From positions 248,001 to 312,000 of the forward strand of contig NZ_JACYMM010000003.1 in the NCBI RefSeq assembly GCF_020858115.1: 64,000 nt of DNA, written 5' to 3'. The DNA comes from Janthinobacterium sp. FW305-129 (GTDB lineage: Bacteria; Pseudomonadota; Gammaproteobacteria; Burkholderiales; Burkholderiaceae_D). Positions within the stretch are counted from its first letter, which is position 1, and every line of letters begins with the position of its first letter. A program made the translations under genes and the position numbers. A model generated the notes under the pieces. That model had not been told where the DNA came from and ran no database searches. It worked only from the letters and a program-made list of their open reading frames with translations. Positions 20,648 to 30,468 of the stretch are shown here, one piece after another.

Positions 20648-20974
20648 ATGAGCGAAAATATCAAACACATTAGCGATGCATCTTTTGAAGCAGACGTCCT
20701 GAAATCCGACTTGCCCGTCCTGGTGGACTTCTGGGCCGAGTGGTGCGGTCCCTGCAAGGCCATCGCCCCGATCCTGGAAGAAGTGGCCAAGGAATACGCC
20801 GGCCGCATCGTGATCGCCAAGATGGACGTGGACGCCAACCAGGCAGTGCCTGCCAAGTTCGGCATCCGCGGCATCCCGACCCTGATCCTGTTCAAGGATG
20901 GTGTTGCAGCAGCTCAAAAAGTGGGCGCCATGGCCAAGGGCCAGTTGACCGCTTTCGTCGACAGCAACATTTAA
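20648..20974 (+). CDS. trxA: Thioredoxin TrxA
   Basis: 108 residues, standard thioredoxin length. Redox-active WCGPC (Cys33, Cys36) and the cis-proline GIRGIPTL are present. It reduces cytoplasmic protein disulfides with thioredoxin reductase. The start is set by GAGGA 6 nt upstream; the frame is open earlier but that part does not resemble thioredoxin. rho follows 155 nt later in the same direction, the trxA-rho order also found in E. coli. Confidence 0.97.
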   Translation: MSENIKHISDASFEADVLKSDLPVLVDFWAEWCGPCKAIAPILEEVAKEYAGRIVIAKMDVDANQAVPAKFGIRGIPTLILFKDGVAAAQKVGAMAKGQLTAFVDSNI

Positions 20975-21129
20975 TGTATGATAGGCAGCGCTGCGCCCGC
21001 AGCGCCGCCTGACTGGATAGACCGGGAAGCACTTTGCCATCATTCGTGCACAGCCTTCCCCAATAATTAATCAACGCCACGCAGTCCCCTCCCCTACCTT
21101 TACATCCCGTCTCGGGACACTCAACACAT

Positions 21130-22392
21130 ATGCATTTATCCGAACTAAAGGCCTTACACGTATCCGCCCTGCTTGAGATGGCGATCGGTCTTGACATTGA
21201 CAACGCAGCCCGCTTGCGCAAACAGGAGCTGATGTTCGCTATCCTGAAGAAACGCGCCAAGTCCGGCGAACAGATTTTTGGCGACGGCGCCCTGGAAGTG
21301 CTGCCTGACGGCTTCGGCTTCCTGCGCTCGCCCGACGCCAGCTACATGGCGTCCACCGACGACATTTACATCTCCCCTTCGCAAATCCGCCGCTTCAATC
21401 TGCACACCGGCGATTCGATCGAAGGCGAGGTACGGACCCCGAAAGATGGCGAACGCTATTTCGCACTGGTCAAAGTAGACAAGGTCAACGGCGAATCGCC
21501 GGAAGCCTCGAAGCACCGCATCCTGTTTGAAAACCTGACGCCGCTGCACCCGAACGAGCCGCTGCGCCTGGAACGTGAAATGAATGGCCAGGAAAACATC
21601 ACCGGCCGCATCATCGACCTGATCGCCCCGATCGGCAAGGGCCAGCGCGGCCTGCTGGTGGCATCGCCGAAATCCGGCAAATCCGTGATCCTGCAGCACA
21701 TCGCGCATGCGATCACGGCGAATCACCCGGACATCACCCTGATCGTGCTGCTGATCGACGAACGTCCGGAAGAAGTTACCGAAATGCAACGCTCCGTGCG
21801 CGGCGAAGTCGTCGCCTCGACCTTCGACGAGCCGGCCACGCGCCACGTGCAAGTGGCCGAGATGGTGCTGGAAAAAGCCAAGCGCCTGGTCGAAATGAAA
21901 AAAGACGTGGTCATCCTGCTCGACTCGATCACCCGCCTGGCGCGCGCCTACAACACCGTCATCCCTGCCTCGGGCAAGGTCCTGACCGGTGGTGTCGACG
22001 CGAACGCGCTGCAACGTCCAAAACGCTTCTTCGGCGCCGCGCGCAATATCGAAGAAGGCGGCTCGCTGACCATCATCGCCACGGCGCTGATCGAAACGGG
22101 TTCGCGCATGGATGACGTGATCTTTGAAGAATTCAAGGGTACCGGCAACATGGAAGTGCATCTGGAACGCCGTTTGGCCGAAAAACGTGTCTATCCGGCA
22201 ATTAACCTGAACAAATCGGGTACCCGCCGCGAAGAACTGCTGATCAAGCCGAACGAACTGCAAAAAATCTGGATCTTGCGCAAGTTGCTGTACTCGATGG
22301 ACGAGATCGAGGCGATGGAGTTCATTCTCGACAAGATGAAAGCCACGAAGAACAACGCAGAGTTCTTCGACATGATGCGCCGGGGCGGTTAA
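21130..22392 (+). CDS. rho: Transcription termination factor Rho
   Basis: 420 residues. N-terminal Rho_N ([18 protein letters not shown]), cold-shock-like RNA-binding domain ([12 protein letters not shown]), Walker A ([12 protein letters not shown]), Walker B ([17 protein letters not shown]) and the Q/R-loop region ([21 protein letters not shown], part). Hexameric RNA-dependent ATPase that ends transcription. No ribosome site is obvious before the ATG at 21130. An intrinsic terminator follows. Confidence 0.97.
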   Translation: MHLSELKALHVSALLEMAIGLDIDNAARLRKQELMFAILKKRAKSGEQIFGDGALEVLPDGFGFLRSPDASYMASTDDIYISPSQIRRFNLHTGDSIEGEVRTPKDGERYFALVKVDKVNGESPEASKHRILFENLTPLHPNEPLRLEREMNGQENITGRIIDLIAPIGKGQRGLLVASPKSGKSVILQHIAHAITANHPDITLIVLLIDERPEEVTEMQRSVRGEVVASTFDEPATRHVQVAEMVLEKAKRLVEMKKDVVILLDSITRLARAYNTVIPASGKVLTGGVDANALQRPKRFFGAARNIEEGGSLTIIATALIETGSRMDDVIFEEFKGTGNMEVHLERRLAEKRVYPAINLNKSGTRREELLIKPNELQKIWILRKLLYSMDEIEAMEFILDKMKATKNNAEFFDMMRRGG

Positions 22393-22416
22393 TTTGCTGT
22401 GAACCCGTGAACCGCC

Positions 22417-22443
22417 GGGGTCGGACCCTGAGGGTCCGACCCC
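22417..22443. repeat. Perfect palindromic repeat after rho
   Basis: Arms GGGGTCGGACCC and GGGTCCGACCCC pair over 12 bp around a 3-nt TGA loop, 24 nt after the rho stop. There is no T-run. This GGGGTCGGACCC style of palindrome resembles dispersed intergenic repeats (REP-like) I know from betaproteobacterial genomes; only this copy is seen in the window. Confidence 0.65.
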
Positions 22444-22469
22444 AGTTTCCGCCTTGGGTTATCGATACA

Positions 22470-22493
22470 AGCCGCTCATTGAGCGGCTTTTTT
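22470..22493 (+). terminator. Rho-independent terminator of rho
   Basis: AGCCGCTC / GAGCGGCT 8-bp stem, ATT loop, then six T. It ends the trxA-rho transcription unit. Confidence 0.9.
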
Positions 22494-22494
22494 A

Positions 22495-22523
22495 TTGCCT
22501 GCTGCGGGAAAGCGCTATATAAT
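22495..22523 (+). promoter_or_regulatory. Predicted rpmE2 promoter
   Basis: TTGCCT (22495-22500) and a perfect TATAAT (22518-22523) with a 17-bp spacer, starting 2 nt after the terminator of rho and about 100 nt before rpmE2. Confidence 0.65.
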
Positions 22524-22626
22524 CGACGGTTGCATTATTTTAAACCCTGGCAAGTGATCGGCAATCGGGTCAAGAAGCAGGACGACCGACGAAGTGCTGT
22601 TTGGCTACCAAACTAGAGAGAAGACC

Positions 22627-22896
22627 ATGAAAGTCGATACCCATCCAGAATACCGCGAAGTTGTTTTCCACGATCTGTCGTGCGATTTCAAATTCGTTAC
22701 CCGCTCGACCATCCAAACCCGCGAAAAAATCACCCACGACGGTAAAGAATACCCACTGGTGAAGATCGAGGTTTCGGCTGAATCGCACCCATTCTTCACG
22801 GGCAAGCACAAAATCGTCGATACCGCCGGTCGCGTCGAGAAGTTCCGTCAGAAGTTCGGTTCGGTTGGTTCGAAAACCGCAGTCGCAGCAGGCTGA
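22627..22896 (+). CDS. rpmE2: 50S ribosomal protein L31 type B
   Basis: 89 residues, [21 protein letters not shown] onward. The length and the lack of the CxxC zinc pair mark the zinc-independent (type B) L31 form; in several bacteria this form replaces the zinc form under zinc shortage. AGAGAG lies just before the ATG at 22627. Its own promoter and terminators flank it. Confidence 0.94.
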   Translation: MKVDTHPEYREVVFHDLSCDFKFVTRSTIQTREKITHDGKEYPLVKIEVSAESHPFFTGKHKIVDTAGRVEKFRQKFGSVGSKTAVAAG

Positions 22897-22919
22897 TTTT
22901 TGCCGCTTTGCGGCAAAAA
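22897..22919. terminator. Bidirectional hairpin after rpmE2
   Basis: TTTTTGCCGC / GCGGCAAAAA, 10-bp stem with a TTT loop, directly after the rpmE2 stop. On the plus strand the T-run precedes the stem, so it would terminate best on the minus strand. Confidence 0.6.
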
Positions 22920-22941
22920 AGGGCAGCTTCGGCTACCAGAG

Positions 22942-22968
22942 AAAAAGGCAGCCACGGCTGCCTTTTTT
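22942..22968 (+). terminator. Intrinsic terminator after rpmE2
   Basis: AAAAAGGCAGCC / GGCTGCCTTTTT hairpin with an AC loop and a T6 run, placed 46 nt after the rpmE2 stop; symmetrical enough to act both ways. Confidence 0.88.
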
Positions 22969-23049
22969 GTCTTTGGCCGCTTTACTTTATACTCGCGCAT
23001 ACCCGACGCCATTCGTCGCGTCTTGCCACTATTCTGATACCGATTATCA

Positions 23050-24774
23050 ATGAAGCCAGTCCGCCTTCCCGCCGCTGCCACACTCGCGCTGCCACGATGG
23101 GCCTTGTTTGCGCTCGGCCTGCTGTACATCCTGCCTGGCCTGATCGGCCGCGAACCGTGGAAGAACGATGACGCCGCCAGTTTCGGCATCATGTGGACCA
23201 TGGCACATGGCGGCCTGAACGACTGGCTGTGGCCCAACGTGGCCGGCCTGTCGCTGCCCGATGAAGGCCCGCTGGCCTTCTGGCTGGGCGCCATCTTCAT
23301 CAAGCTGTTCGGCTGGATCGACGGCGACGTCTTCGGCGCGCGCATGTCGACCATCGGCATCTTCGTCGTCAGCACCCTGTCCGTCTGGTACACGGCCTTC
23401 AATCTGGGCCGCCGCAACGACGCCCAGCCGCTGCGCCTGGCCTTCGGCGGCCAGCCGGAGCCGGACGATTTCGGCCGCACCCTGGCCGATGCCGCCGTGC
23501 TCATCTACCTGGGCTGCCTGGGCCTGCTGCAGCACAGCCACGACATCACGGCCGAAGCGCTGTACGTCTCCCTGATGGCTTATTTGCTGTACCGCGCCGT
23601 GCGCTACATGGAAGGCCCATCCGTGCGCAATGCGGCCCTGCTGGGCCTGGCGATGGGCGGCCTGACCCTGGCGCGCGGCTGGATCACGCCGGCGGCGCTG
23701 AGCATCGCCTTGCTGCTATGCACCGTCTTCCTGCGCCTGCCCTTGCTGCGCAGCATACGCCACCTGGCGCTGGCCATCCTGATCGGCGTCGCGCTGACCC
23801 TCGTCTGGCTGCTGCCGGGCGAATGGCTGCAGCCGTACGGCCATTCGCCGCTGCAAGCGTGGATGGAATGGAATTGCCGCCAATTCAGCGCGCCCAGCCT
23901 GAAAAGCGTGCAATATTTCTTGCGTGTCGGGATCTGGTTCTTCTGGCCTGCCTGGCCGTTCGCCGCCTGGGCCGTGTATGCCTGGCGCCGCCAGCACCAC
24001 GTGCTGCATATCGTCGTGCCGCTGACCTTTGTCGCCATGCTGGCCATCCTGGGCCTGTGCCATCCCGATCCCGACCCGAGCCAGCTGCTGCCCCTGCTGC
24101 CGCCGCTGGCCGTCATGGCCGCGTTTGGCTTGCTGACCATGAAACGGGGCGCCATCAACGCCATCGACTGGTTCTCCGTGATGGTGCTGACCATCTGCGC
24201 CCTCGCGCTGTGGCTGTTCTGGTTCGCCATCCTGACGGGCTGGCCGCCGAAACTGTCGCACAATGCCCTGAAACTCATGCCGGGCTTCAAGCCTGAACTG
24301 GACTTGCTGGCCTTTTTCGTGGCCGCCTGCGCCAGCGCCGGCTGGGTAACGCTGGTGCACTGGCGCATCTCGCGCCAGCCTGCCGTGCTGTGGCGCGCCG
24401 TGGTGCTGTCGTCCGGCGGCCTGATCCTGATCTGGGTGCTGATCATGACCCTGTTCCTGCCGCCGCTGAACTACAGCAAGAGCTACGCCAGCGTGGCGCA
24501 CCAGATTTCCATTCACCTGCCGCCAGGCAGCAGTTGCATCAACAGCAACGTCGGCGCCGCACAGCGCGCCTCGTTCGCCTACTTCGGCCACCTGCCGTTT
24601 GCCAGCGTGGGGCAACAGCAGTGCGATGTGTTCCTGTTGCAAGACAGCATCAAGGTTCCCGACAGCAAGGAGAAACTGCCCGAGCACCATGGTGCGGACT
24701 GGATCAAGCTGTGGGAAGGGCGCCGCCCCACGGATGACGTGGAACGTTTCCGCCTGTACCAGCGCGTCAGGTAG
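23050..24774 (+). CDS. Integral membrane glycosyltransferase, GT39/ArnT-like
   Basis: 574 residues with about ten to twelve membrane segments. After the first helix comes REPWKNDDAASFGIMWTM, where the acidic residues sit in the first periplasmic loop as in ArnT and dolichyl-phosphate mannosyltransferases; a C-terminal soluble part of about 90 residues follows. Members use polyprenyl-phosphate sugars to modify lipid A, proteins or cell-surface glycans. The exact acceptor cannot be told and no lipid-A modification operon is adjacent. It is flanked by terminators, so it is transcribed alone. Confidence 0.75.
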   Translation: MKPVRLPAAATLALPRWALFALGLLYILPGLIGREPWKNDDAASFGIMWTMAHGGLNDWLWPNVAGLSLPDEGPLAFWLGAIFIKLFGWIDGDVFGARMSTIGIFVVSTLSVWYTAFNLGRRNDAQPLRLAFGGQPEPDDFGRTLADAAVLIYLGCLGLLQHSHDITAEALYVSLMAYLLYRAVRYMEGPSVRNAALLGLAMGGLTLARGWITPAALSIALLLCTVFLRLPLLRSIRHLALAILIGVALTLVWLLPGEWLQPYGHSPLQAWMEWNCRQFSAPSLKSVQYFLRVGIWFFWPAWPFAAWAVYAWRRQHHVLHIVVPLTFVAMLAILGLCHPDPDPSQLLPLLPPLAVMAAFGLLTMKRGAINAIDWFSVMVLTICALALWLFWFAILTGWPPKLSHNALKLMPGFKPELDLLAFFVAACASAGWVTLVHWRISRQPAVLWRAVVLSSGGLILIWVLIMTLFLPPLNYSKSYASVAHQISIHLPPGSSCINSNVGAAQRASFAYFGHLPFASVGQQQCDVFLLQDSIKVPDSKEKLPEHHGADWIKLWEGRRPTDDVERFRLYQRVR

Positions 24775-24785
24775 CACATGAAAAG

Positions 24786-24807
24786 AACCGGGCTAGCCCG
24801 GTTTTTT
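24786..24807 (+). terminator. Intrinsic terminator after the glycosyltransferase gene
   Basis: AACCGGGC / GCCCGGTT 8-bp stem with TA loop and a T6 run, 11 nt after the stop. Confidence 0.92.
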
Positions 24808-24873
24808 CTTGCCCGTAAAGCAAGCTTTGCAAACAGCAAAAGTGTTGCTTTTAAATATACTTAATTACCTAAA

Positions 24874-24903
24874 TTGAACTAAAATTGTTTTTTAGATTAT
24901 AAT
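24874..24903 (+). promoter_or_regulatory. Predicted promoter of the PEP-CTERM gene
   Basis: TTGAAC and a perfect TATAAT with an 18-bp spacer in a markedly A/T-rich stretch; the start site would be near 24910, about 60 nt before the coding start. Confidence 0.65.
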
Positions 24904-24973
24904 GATGGCTTGCGCGATGGCGGTGTCTTGCTTTCCCGCCCGATTCGTCCCCCCATTCACCATGAGATTGTCC

Positions 24974-25954
24974 ATGAAATTATTTGCTACACGCACCTTG
25001 CCGCTCATCAGCGCCGCCCTGTTCGCTTTCTCCTTCAGTGCCTCGGCCCAGGCGACCGTGATTGACCTCGGCGTCGCCAACGGCTACTCGGCCTTCATCT
25101 TCGGCAACATCGGCAGCGGCTCGGCCAGCGGCTTCACCAGCGTCAGCGGCAGCCTGGCCGCTGGCGGCAATATCTACCTGGACAACTACAACGTTGGCAC
25201 GAATAAAAAACCAGGCAGCGCGACCAACGCCATCGTTGCTGGCGGTAACCTGAACACGGGCTGGGGCACCATCGTCGGTTCCTCCGTGTATGGCGTCAGC
25301 AACCCCAACGCCACCTTGACAGCCCCACAATGGTTCCCAACCAGCAACATCAGCAAGGGCAATGCCTCCACCCTGGACTTTGCGGCCGCCCAGCAACAGC
25401 TGACGACCCTGTCGGGCGACGTTGCCAAGCTGCAATCGAACGGCACCGTGATTTCGCAATCGGGCGGCTTCAAGCTGGTGGGCGACGTCAACGCCGACGT
25501 GAATGTCTTCACCATCGCTGCAAACGACCTGCATAACCTGACCCTGGACGTGTCGTCGCTGAAAAGCACGGCCAGCATCATCATCAACGGCACGGCCACC
25601 AACATCACCATGAGCGGCGGTTTCGACAATTTCGGCAGCTTCGCCGACCGCACGCTGCTCAACTTCGCCAATGCCACCACCACCAACCTGAACAACGTCG
25701 GCATCAACGGCAGCATCCTGGCGCCGAACAGCGCGTTTTCCGGTTCGGGCAGCATGAACGGCACCCTGGTCGCCAATTCGGTCAGCTCGATCAATTATGG
25801 CCACGTTTCCATGAACGGCGCCGGCTTCAACACGGTGAACGTGTCGGCCGTGCCGGAACCAGGCACCTACGCCATGCTGCTGGCCGGCCTGGGCTTGCTG
25901 GCCTTCGTGCGCCGCCGCACGCCAGCGCGCGCACCGCAAGCGCAACTGGCTTAA
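24974..25954 (+). CDS. Choice-of-anchor A family PEP-CTERM protein
   Basis: 326 residues. Signal peptide (LPLISAALFAFSFSASAQA), then a Ser/Gly/Asn-rich beta-repeat body with GNIYLDNYN and GGNLNTGWG turns typical of choice-of-anchor A domains, and a C-terminal sorting signal: VPEPGTYAMLLAGLGLLAF followed by a basic RRR tail. Such proteins are cut and anchored or released by an exosortase, often with a role in extracellular matrix or biofilm. The exosortase must be elsewhere. The start at 24974 is favoured for signal-peptide length; an ATG at 24962 is possible. Confidence 0.85.
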   Translation: MKLFATRTLPLISAALFAFSFSASAQATVIDLGVANGYSAFIFGNIGSGSASGFTSVSGSLAAGGNIYLDNYNVGTNKKPGSATNAIVAGGNLNTGWGTIVGSSVYGVSNPNATLTAPQWFPTSNISKGNASTLDFAAAQQQLTTLSGDVAKLQSNGTVISQSGGFKLVGDVNADVNVFTIAANDLHNLTLDVSSLKSTASIIINGTATNITMSGGFDNFGSFADRTLLNFANATTTNLNNVGINGSILAPNSAFSGSGSMNGTLVANSVSSINYGHVSMNGAGFNTVNVSAVPEPGTYAMLLAGLGLLAFVRRRTPARAPQAQLA

Positions 25955-25972
25955 GCTTTACGCAGGATCAAT

Positions 25973-26011
25973 AAAAAACACCGGGCCGCGCGAGCGTCCC
26001 GGTGTTTTTTT
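25973..26011. terminator. Bidirectional terminator between convergent genes
   Basis: AAAAAACACCGGG pairs with CCCGGTGTTTTTT around a 12-nt loop. A-run on one side and T-run on the other allow it to serve both the PEP-CTERM gene and the acyl-CoA ligase gene. Confidence 0.9.
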
Positions 26012-26028
26012 ATGCGCGGGCGAAAGAC

Positions 26029-27708
26029 TTAGTCCCCGCTCAGCCCCAGATCCGTCGCCACCTGCTGGCGCAACAGGTATTTCTGGATCTTGCCCGTCAC
26101 CGTCATGGGGAATTCCTCGACGAAGCGCACATAGCGGGGAATCTTGTAATAGGCGATCTGCCCGTCGCAAAAGGCGCGGATATCCTCGCTGGTGGCCTGC
26201 GTGCCCGGGCGCAAGATGATGCAGGCGCACAATTCTTCGCCATACTTGGCATCGGGCACGCCCACGCATTGCACGTCGAGCACGCTCGGGTGGCGGTACA
26301 GGAATTCCTCGACTTCGCGCGGGTAGATGTTTTCGCCGCCGCGTATCACCATATCCTTCGAGCGGCCCACAATGCTGCAAAAACCGTTGGCGTCGATGAC
26401 GGCCAGGTCGCCCGTGTGCATCCAGCGCGCCGCGTCGATGGCTTCGGCTGTTTTTTCCGGGTCGCCCCAGTAGCCCTGCATCACGGAATAGCCGCGCGTG
26501 AGCAATTCGCCCTTCTCGCCGCGCGGCACGATGCGGCCTTCCGCATCGACAATCTTGACTTCCAGGTGCGGGTGGACGCGGCCGATGGACGACACGCGCA
26601 TCTCGCGCGGGTCTTCGATCGACGTCTGGAAGCTGACGGGTGACGTTTCCGTCATGCCATACGCAATCGTGATTTCCGCCATGTGCATCAATTCGATGAC
26701 CCGCGTCATGACTTCCATCGGGCAGGGCGAGCCGGCCATGATGCCGGTGCGCAAATTCGACAGATCGTATTGCTTGAAATCAGGATGGTCGAGGATGGCG
26801 ATGAACATGGTCGGCACGCCATGCAAGCCCGTGCAGCGCTCGGCCTGCACCGTTTCCAGCACGGCCTTCGGATCAAACCCTTCGCCGGGAAACACCATGG
26901 CCGCGCCGTGCGTGACGCAGGCCAGGTTGCCCAGCACCATGCCGAAACAGTGGTACAGGGGCACGGGGATGCACAAGCGGTCCTGTTCGGTGAGGCGCAT
27001 GGCTTCGCCGATGAAAAAGCCGTTATTCAGGATATTGTGATGCGTCAAAGTGGCGCCTTTCGGCGCGCCCGTGGTGCCGGAAGTGAACTGAATGTTGACG
27101 GCATCGTCAAACTGCAAGGTAGCGCTCACTTCTTCCAGGCGCGCCAGGTCGGCATCCGTGATGCCATCCATCAGGGCGTCGAAGCTGTGCATGCCCGGCG
27201 TGGCGGCCGCGCCCAGGCGGATGACGTGGCGCAATTGCGGCAGGCGCGGCGATTGCAGGGCGCCGGCGCGCGAACGGGCGATTTCCGGCACCACGTCCTG
27301 CACGATGGCCAGGTAATCGCTGGACTTGAAGCTGGGCGACAGGATCAGCGCGCTGCATTGCACCTTGTCGAGCACGTATTCGAGTTCCGAGCGCCGGTAG
27401 GCGGGGTTGATGTTGACCATGATCAAACCGGCTTTCGCCGTGGCAAACTGCGTCAGCACCCATTCGGCGCAATTCTGCGACCAGATGCCGACCCGGTCGC
27501 CCGGCTGCAAGCCCAGTTTCAACAGGCCGGCGGCCAGGCGGTGCACGCGCTGCTGGAATTCCAGATACGTCCAGCGCACGTTCTGGTGCGCCACGATCAG
27601 GGCGTCGTGCTGGCCATAGCGGGCGGCGATGCCATCCAGGTAGGCGCCTATCGTTTCGCCGATCAACGGCGTCTCGTGGGCGCCATGTACATAACTCATT
27701 GCTTGCAT
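26029..27708 (-). CDS. Acyl-CoA synthetase (AMP-binding, FadD-like)
   Basis: 559 residues. ATP/AMP motif [26 protein letters not shown], the hinge [22 protein letters not shown] (part) and the C-terminal catalytic lysine in [12 protein letters not shown] are all present. It activates a carboxylic acid, probably a medium- or long-chain fatty acid, to its CoA thioester via an acyl-adenylate. The ATG at 27708 follows GGAG by about 5 nt. It diverges from polB and stands alone, so the exact substrate remains open. Confidence 0.88.
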   Translation of the reverse strand: MQAMSYVHGAHETPLIGETIGAYLDGIAARYGQHDALIVAHQNVRWTYLEFQQRVHRLAAGLLKLGLQPGDRVGIWSQNCAEWVLTQFATAKAGLIMVNINPAYRRSELEYVLDKVQCSALILSPSFKSSDYLAIVQDVVPEIARSRAGALQSPRLPQLRHVIRLGAAATPGMHSFDALMDGITDADLARLEEVSATLQFDDAVNIQFTSGTTGAPKGATLTHHNILNNGFFIGEAMRLTEQDRLCIPVPLYHCFGMVLGNLACVTHGAAMVFPGEGFDPKAVLETVQAERCTGLHGVPTMFIAILDHPDFKQYDLSNLRTGIMAGSPCPMEVMTRVIELMHMAEITIAYGMTETSPVSFQTSIEDPREMRVSSIGRVHPHLEVKIVDAEGRIVPRGEKGELLTRGYSVMQGYWGDPEKTAEAIDAARWMHTGDLAVIDANGFCSIVGRSKDMVIRGGENIYPREVEEFLYRHPSVLDVQCVGVPDAKYGEELCACIILRPGTQATSEDIRAFCDGQIAYYKIPRYVRFVEEFPMTVTGKIQKYLLRQQVATDLGLSGD

Positions 27709-27840
27709 GCTGTCTCCGGGGTGGGTGGCGCGGCGCGCTCTTGTTATCGTCTTCGATGCAGAAAATTATAGCCGCAACCGCCCCCGCCCTGCATCAGCTT
27801 GCTGTAATGTGCAGGCCAGCACACCAGACACTCACGCACC

Positions 27841-30204
27841 ATGACAGGCAACGCGCAGCACCCGCCCGAACAGGGCTTTATCCTGACCCGCCACTGGCGC
27901 GACACGCGCGATGGCACGGAGGTCGATTTCTGGCTGGCAACAGACGCCGGGCCCCGCCACGTGCGCCTGCCCGTGCAGACGGCCGTCGCCTTTATCCCCA
28001 TGGAGCAGCAGGAACAGGCGCAACAGCTGCTGCGCGGCGAGCGCCATGCCGAGCTGCGGCCCCTGTCGCTGTGCGATTTTCACCACCGTCCCGTGCTGGG
28101 GCTGTACTGCAAGCAATACCGGCATTTGCTGAAACTGGAAAAGCAGCTGCGCGCACACGGCGTCGACGTGTACGAAGCGGACATCCGCCCGCCCGAGCGC
28201 TACCTGATGGAGCGCTTTATTACGGCGCCGGTATCGTTCAGCGGGGAAACAGGGCAGGAAGTGCAGCTGAGGCCGGCGCCCGGCTACCGCCCCACATTAA
28301 AACTGGCATCGCTCGATATCGAGACGACGGCGCATGGCGAGCTGTATTCGCTGGCCCTGGAAGGCTGCGGCCAGCGCCAGGTCTACATGCTGGGGCCGCC
28401 AAACGGCGGCGATGAGCTACTCGACTTCGACCTCGCATACTGCGACACGCGCTCGCAGATCCTCGAGCGCCTGAACACGTGGATGGAACGGCACGATCCG
28501 GACGCCATCATCGGCTGGAACCTGGTGCAGTTCGACTTGCGCGTGCTCAAGGAACATGCTGAGCGTTATCAAGTGCCCTTGCGGCTGGGACGCGGCGGCG
28601 CCGTGATGGAATGGCGCGAGCATGGCGGCAAGCAGGAGCATTACTTTGCCGCTGCCGCCGGACGCCTGATCATCGACGGCATCGAAGCCTTGCGCTCGGC
28701 GACGTGGAATTTTTCTTCGTTCAGCCTGGAAAACGTGGCGCAGACCCTGCTGGGCGAAGGCAAGTCCATCGACAACCCCTACCAGCGCATGGCCGAGATC
28801 GACCGGCGTTTCCGCGAGGATAAACCTGCGCTGGCCCGCTACAACCTCAAGGATTGCGAGCTGGTCACGCGCATCTTCGCCAAGACCGAGCTGCTGACCT
28901 TCTTGCTGGAACGGGCCAGCGTGACGGGCCTGGCGGCCGACCGCAGCGGCGGCTCCGTGGCCGCCTTCGAACATTTGTATCTGCCGCTGATGCACCGGCA
29001 GGGCTATGTGGCGCCCAACCTGGGCGACGTCTCCGGCGACAACAGCCCCGGCGGCTTCGTCATGGATTCGCAGTCGGGCCTGTACGATTCCGTGCTCGTG
29101 CTCGACTATAAAAGCCTGTACCCATCCATCATCCGCACTTTCCTGATCGACCCCGTGGGGCTGGTGGTGGGCACCAGCGGCGACGAAGCCGATACCGTGC
29201 CCGGCTACCGGGGCGCGCAGTTTTCCCGTGTAAAACATTGCCTGCCGGCCATCGTGGAACAGGTGTGGCAGGGCCGCGAGGCGGCCAAGCGCGAACGCAA
29301 CGCGCCGCTGTCGCAAGCGTTAAAAATCATCATGAACGCGTTTTACGGCGTGCTGGGCTCCAGCGGCTGCCGCTTCTTCGATCCGCGCCTGGCCTCGTCG
29401 ATCACCTTGCGCGGCCACGACATCATGCACCGCACGCGCGAGCTGATCACCGCACAGGGTTACCAGGTGATCTATGGCGACACGGATTCCACGTTTGTGT
29501 GGCTGAAAACGGCGCATAGCGACGAAGAAGCGGGCAAGATCGGCCGCGCCCTGGTAGCGCACGTGAATGCCTGGTGGAACCGGCACCTGCGCGAGGAGTT
29601 CGGCCTGGACAATGCGCTGGAGCTGGAATTCGAGACGCATTACCGGCGTTTCCTGATGCCCACCATCCGCGGCTCGGAAGAAGGCAGCAAGAAGCGCTAC
29701 GCTGGCCTCGTCGGCAAGCCCGACGGCAGCGAGGAGATGGTCTACAAGGGCCTGGAAACCGTGCGCAGCGACTGGACGCCGCTGGCGCAGCAATTCCAGC
29801 AAGAGCTGTACCGGCGCATCTTCCAGCGCGCCGCCTACCAGGACTACGTGCGCGACTACGTGGCGCGCACGGTGCGCGGCGAATGCGACGCTTTATTGGT
29901 CTACCGCAAGCGATTGCGCCGCCCGCTCGACGATTACCAGCGCAACGTGCCGCCCCACGTGCGCGCGGCGCGCACGGCCGACGCCTACAACCTGGCGCAG
30001 GGACGGCCGCTGCAATACCAGAACGGCGGCTGGATCAGCTATGTCATCACGGTGGCGGGGCCGGAACCGCTGGAAACGCAGCGCTCGCCCATCGACTACC
30101 AGCATTACCTGACGCGCCAGCTGCAGCCCGTGGCCGACGCGATACTGCCCTTCCTGGGCGACGATTTTTCGCGCCTGGTCTCGGGGCAGCAGGATTTGTT
30201 TTAG
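27841..30204 (+). CDS. polB: DNA polymerase II (family B)
   Basis: 787 residues, near the 783 of E. coli PolB. Exonuclease motif I ([13 protein letters not shown]), exonuclease motif II region ([15 protein letters not shown]), polymerase motif A ([11 protein letters not shown]), motif B ([11 protein letters not shown]) and motif C ([11 protein letters not shown]) are intact, so both proofreading and polymerase functions look active. It is a damage-tolerant repair polymerase, SOS-induced in E. coli. No convincing LexA box was seen upstream here. Confidence 0.96.
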   Translation: MTGNAQHPPEQGFILTRHWRDTRDGTEVDFWLATDAGPRHVRLPVQTAVAFIPMEQQEQAQQLLRGERHAELRPLSLCDFHHRPVLGLYCKQYRHLLKLEKQLRAHGVDVYEADIRPPERYLMERFITAPVSFSGETGQEVQLRPAPGYRPTLKLASLDIETTAHGELYSLALEGCGQRQVYMLGPPNGGDELLDFDLAYCDTRSQILERLNTWMERHDPDAIIGWNLVQFDLRVLKEHAERYQVPLRLGRGGAVMEWREHGGKQEHYFAAAAGRLIIDGIEALRSATWNFSSFSLENVAQTLLGEGKSIDNPYQRMAEIDRRFREDKPALARYNLKDCELVTRIFAKTELLTFLLERASVTGLAADRSGGSVAAFEHLYLPLMHRQGYVAPNLGDVSGDNSPGGFVMDSQSGLYDSVLVLDYKSLYPSIIRTFLIDPVGLVVGTSGDEADTVPGYRGAQFSRVKHCLPAIVEQVWQGREAAKRERNAPLSQALKIIMNAFYGVLGSSGCRFFDPRLASSITLRGHDIMHRTRELITAQGYQVIYGDTDSTFVWLKTAHSDEEAGKIGRALVAHVNAWWNRHLREEFGLDNALELEFETHYRRFLMPTIRGSEEGSKKRYAGLVGKPDGSEEMVYKGLETVRSDWTPLAQQFQQELYRRIFQRAAYQDYVRDYVARTVRGECDALLVYRKRLRRPLDDYQRNVPPHVRAARTADAYNLAQGRPLQYQNGGWISYVITVAGPEPLETQRSPIDYQHYLTRQLQPVADAILPFLGDDFSRLVSGQQDLF

Positions 30205-30468
30205 GTCAATTTTTCTGACCAGCATGGCCAAGCTGGGGTAATATCGGCGCCTGCCGGGCCAGTCCGCGGGCGCTGTGCGCCGCGGCAGCGTAAAATACGC
30301 CATGGCGAAAGAATAAGAGCTCCACCGCAGAAGAAGATGCCATTCCAGACGAGAATCGTTCGCAAGAAGATTTTTACGGCTGAAATGGCGCATAATTTAC
30401 AACTATGTTGAACCTGCAGGCAGCGCGTTTAGCCGTCTGCCCTGCTAATTTTTGAATGAATTGACACC

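Noticed and set aside
27709-27840. LexA box upstream of polB
   Set aside because: A CTGTAATGTGCAGG stretch is near but lacks the CTGT-N8-ACAG spacing.
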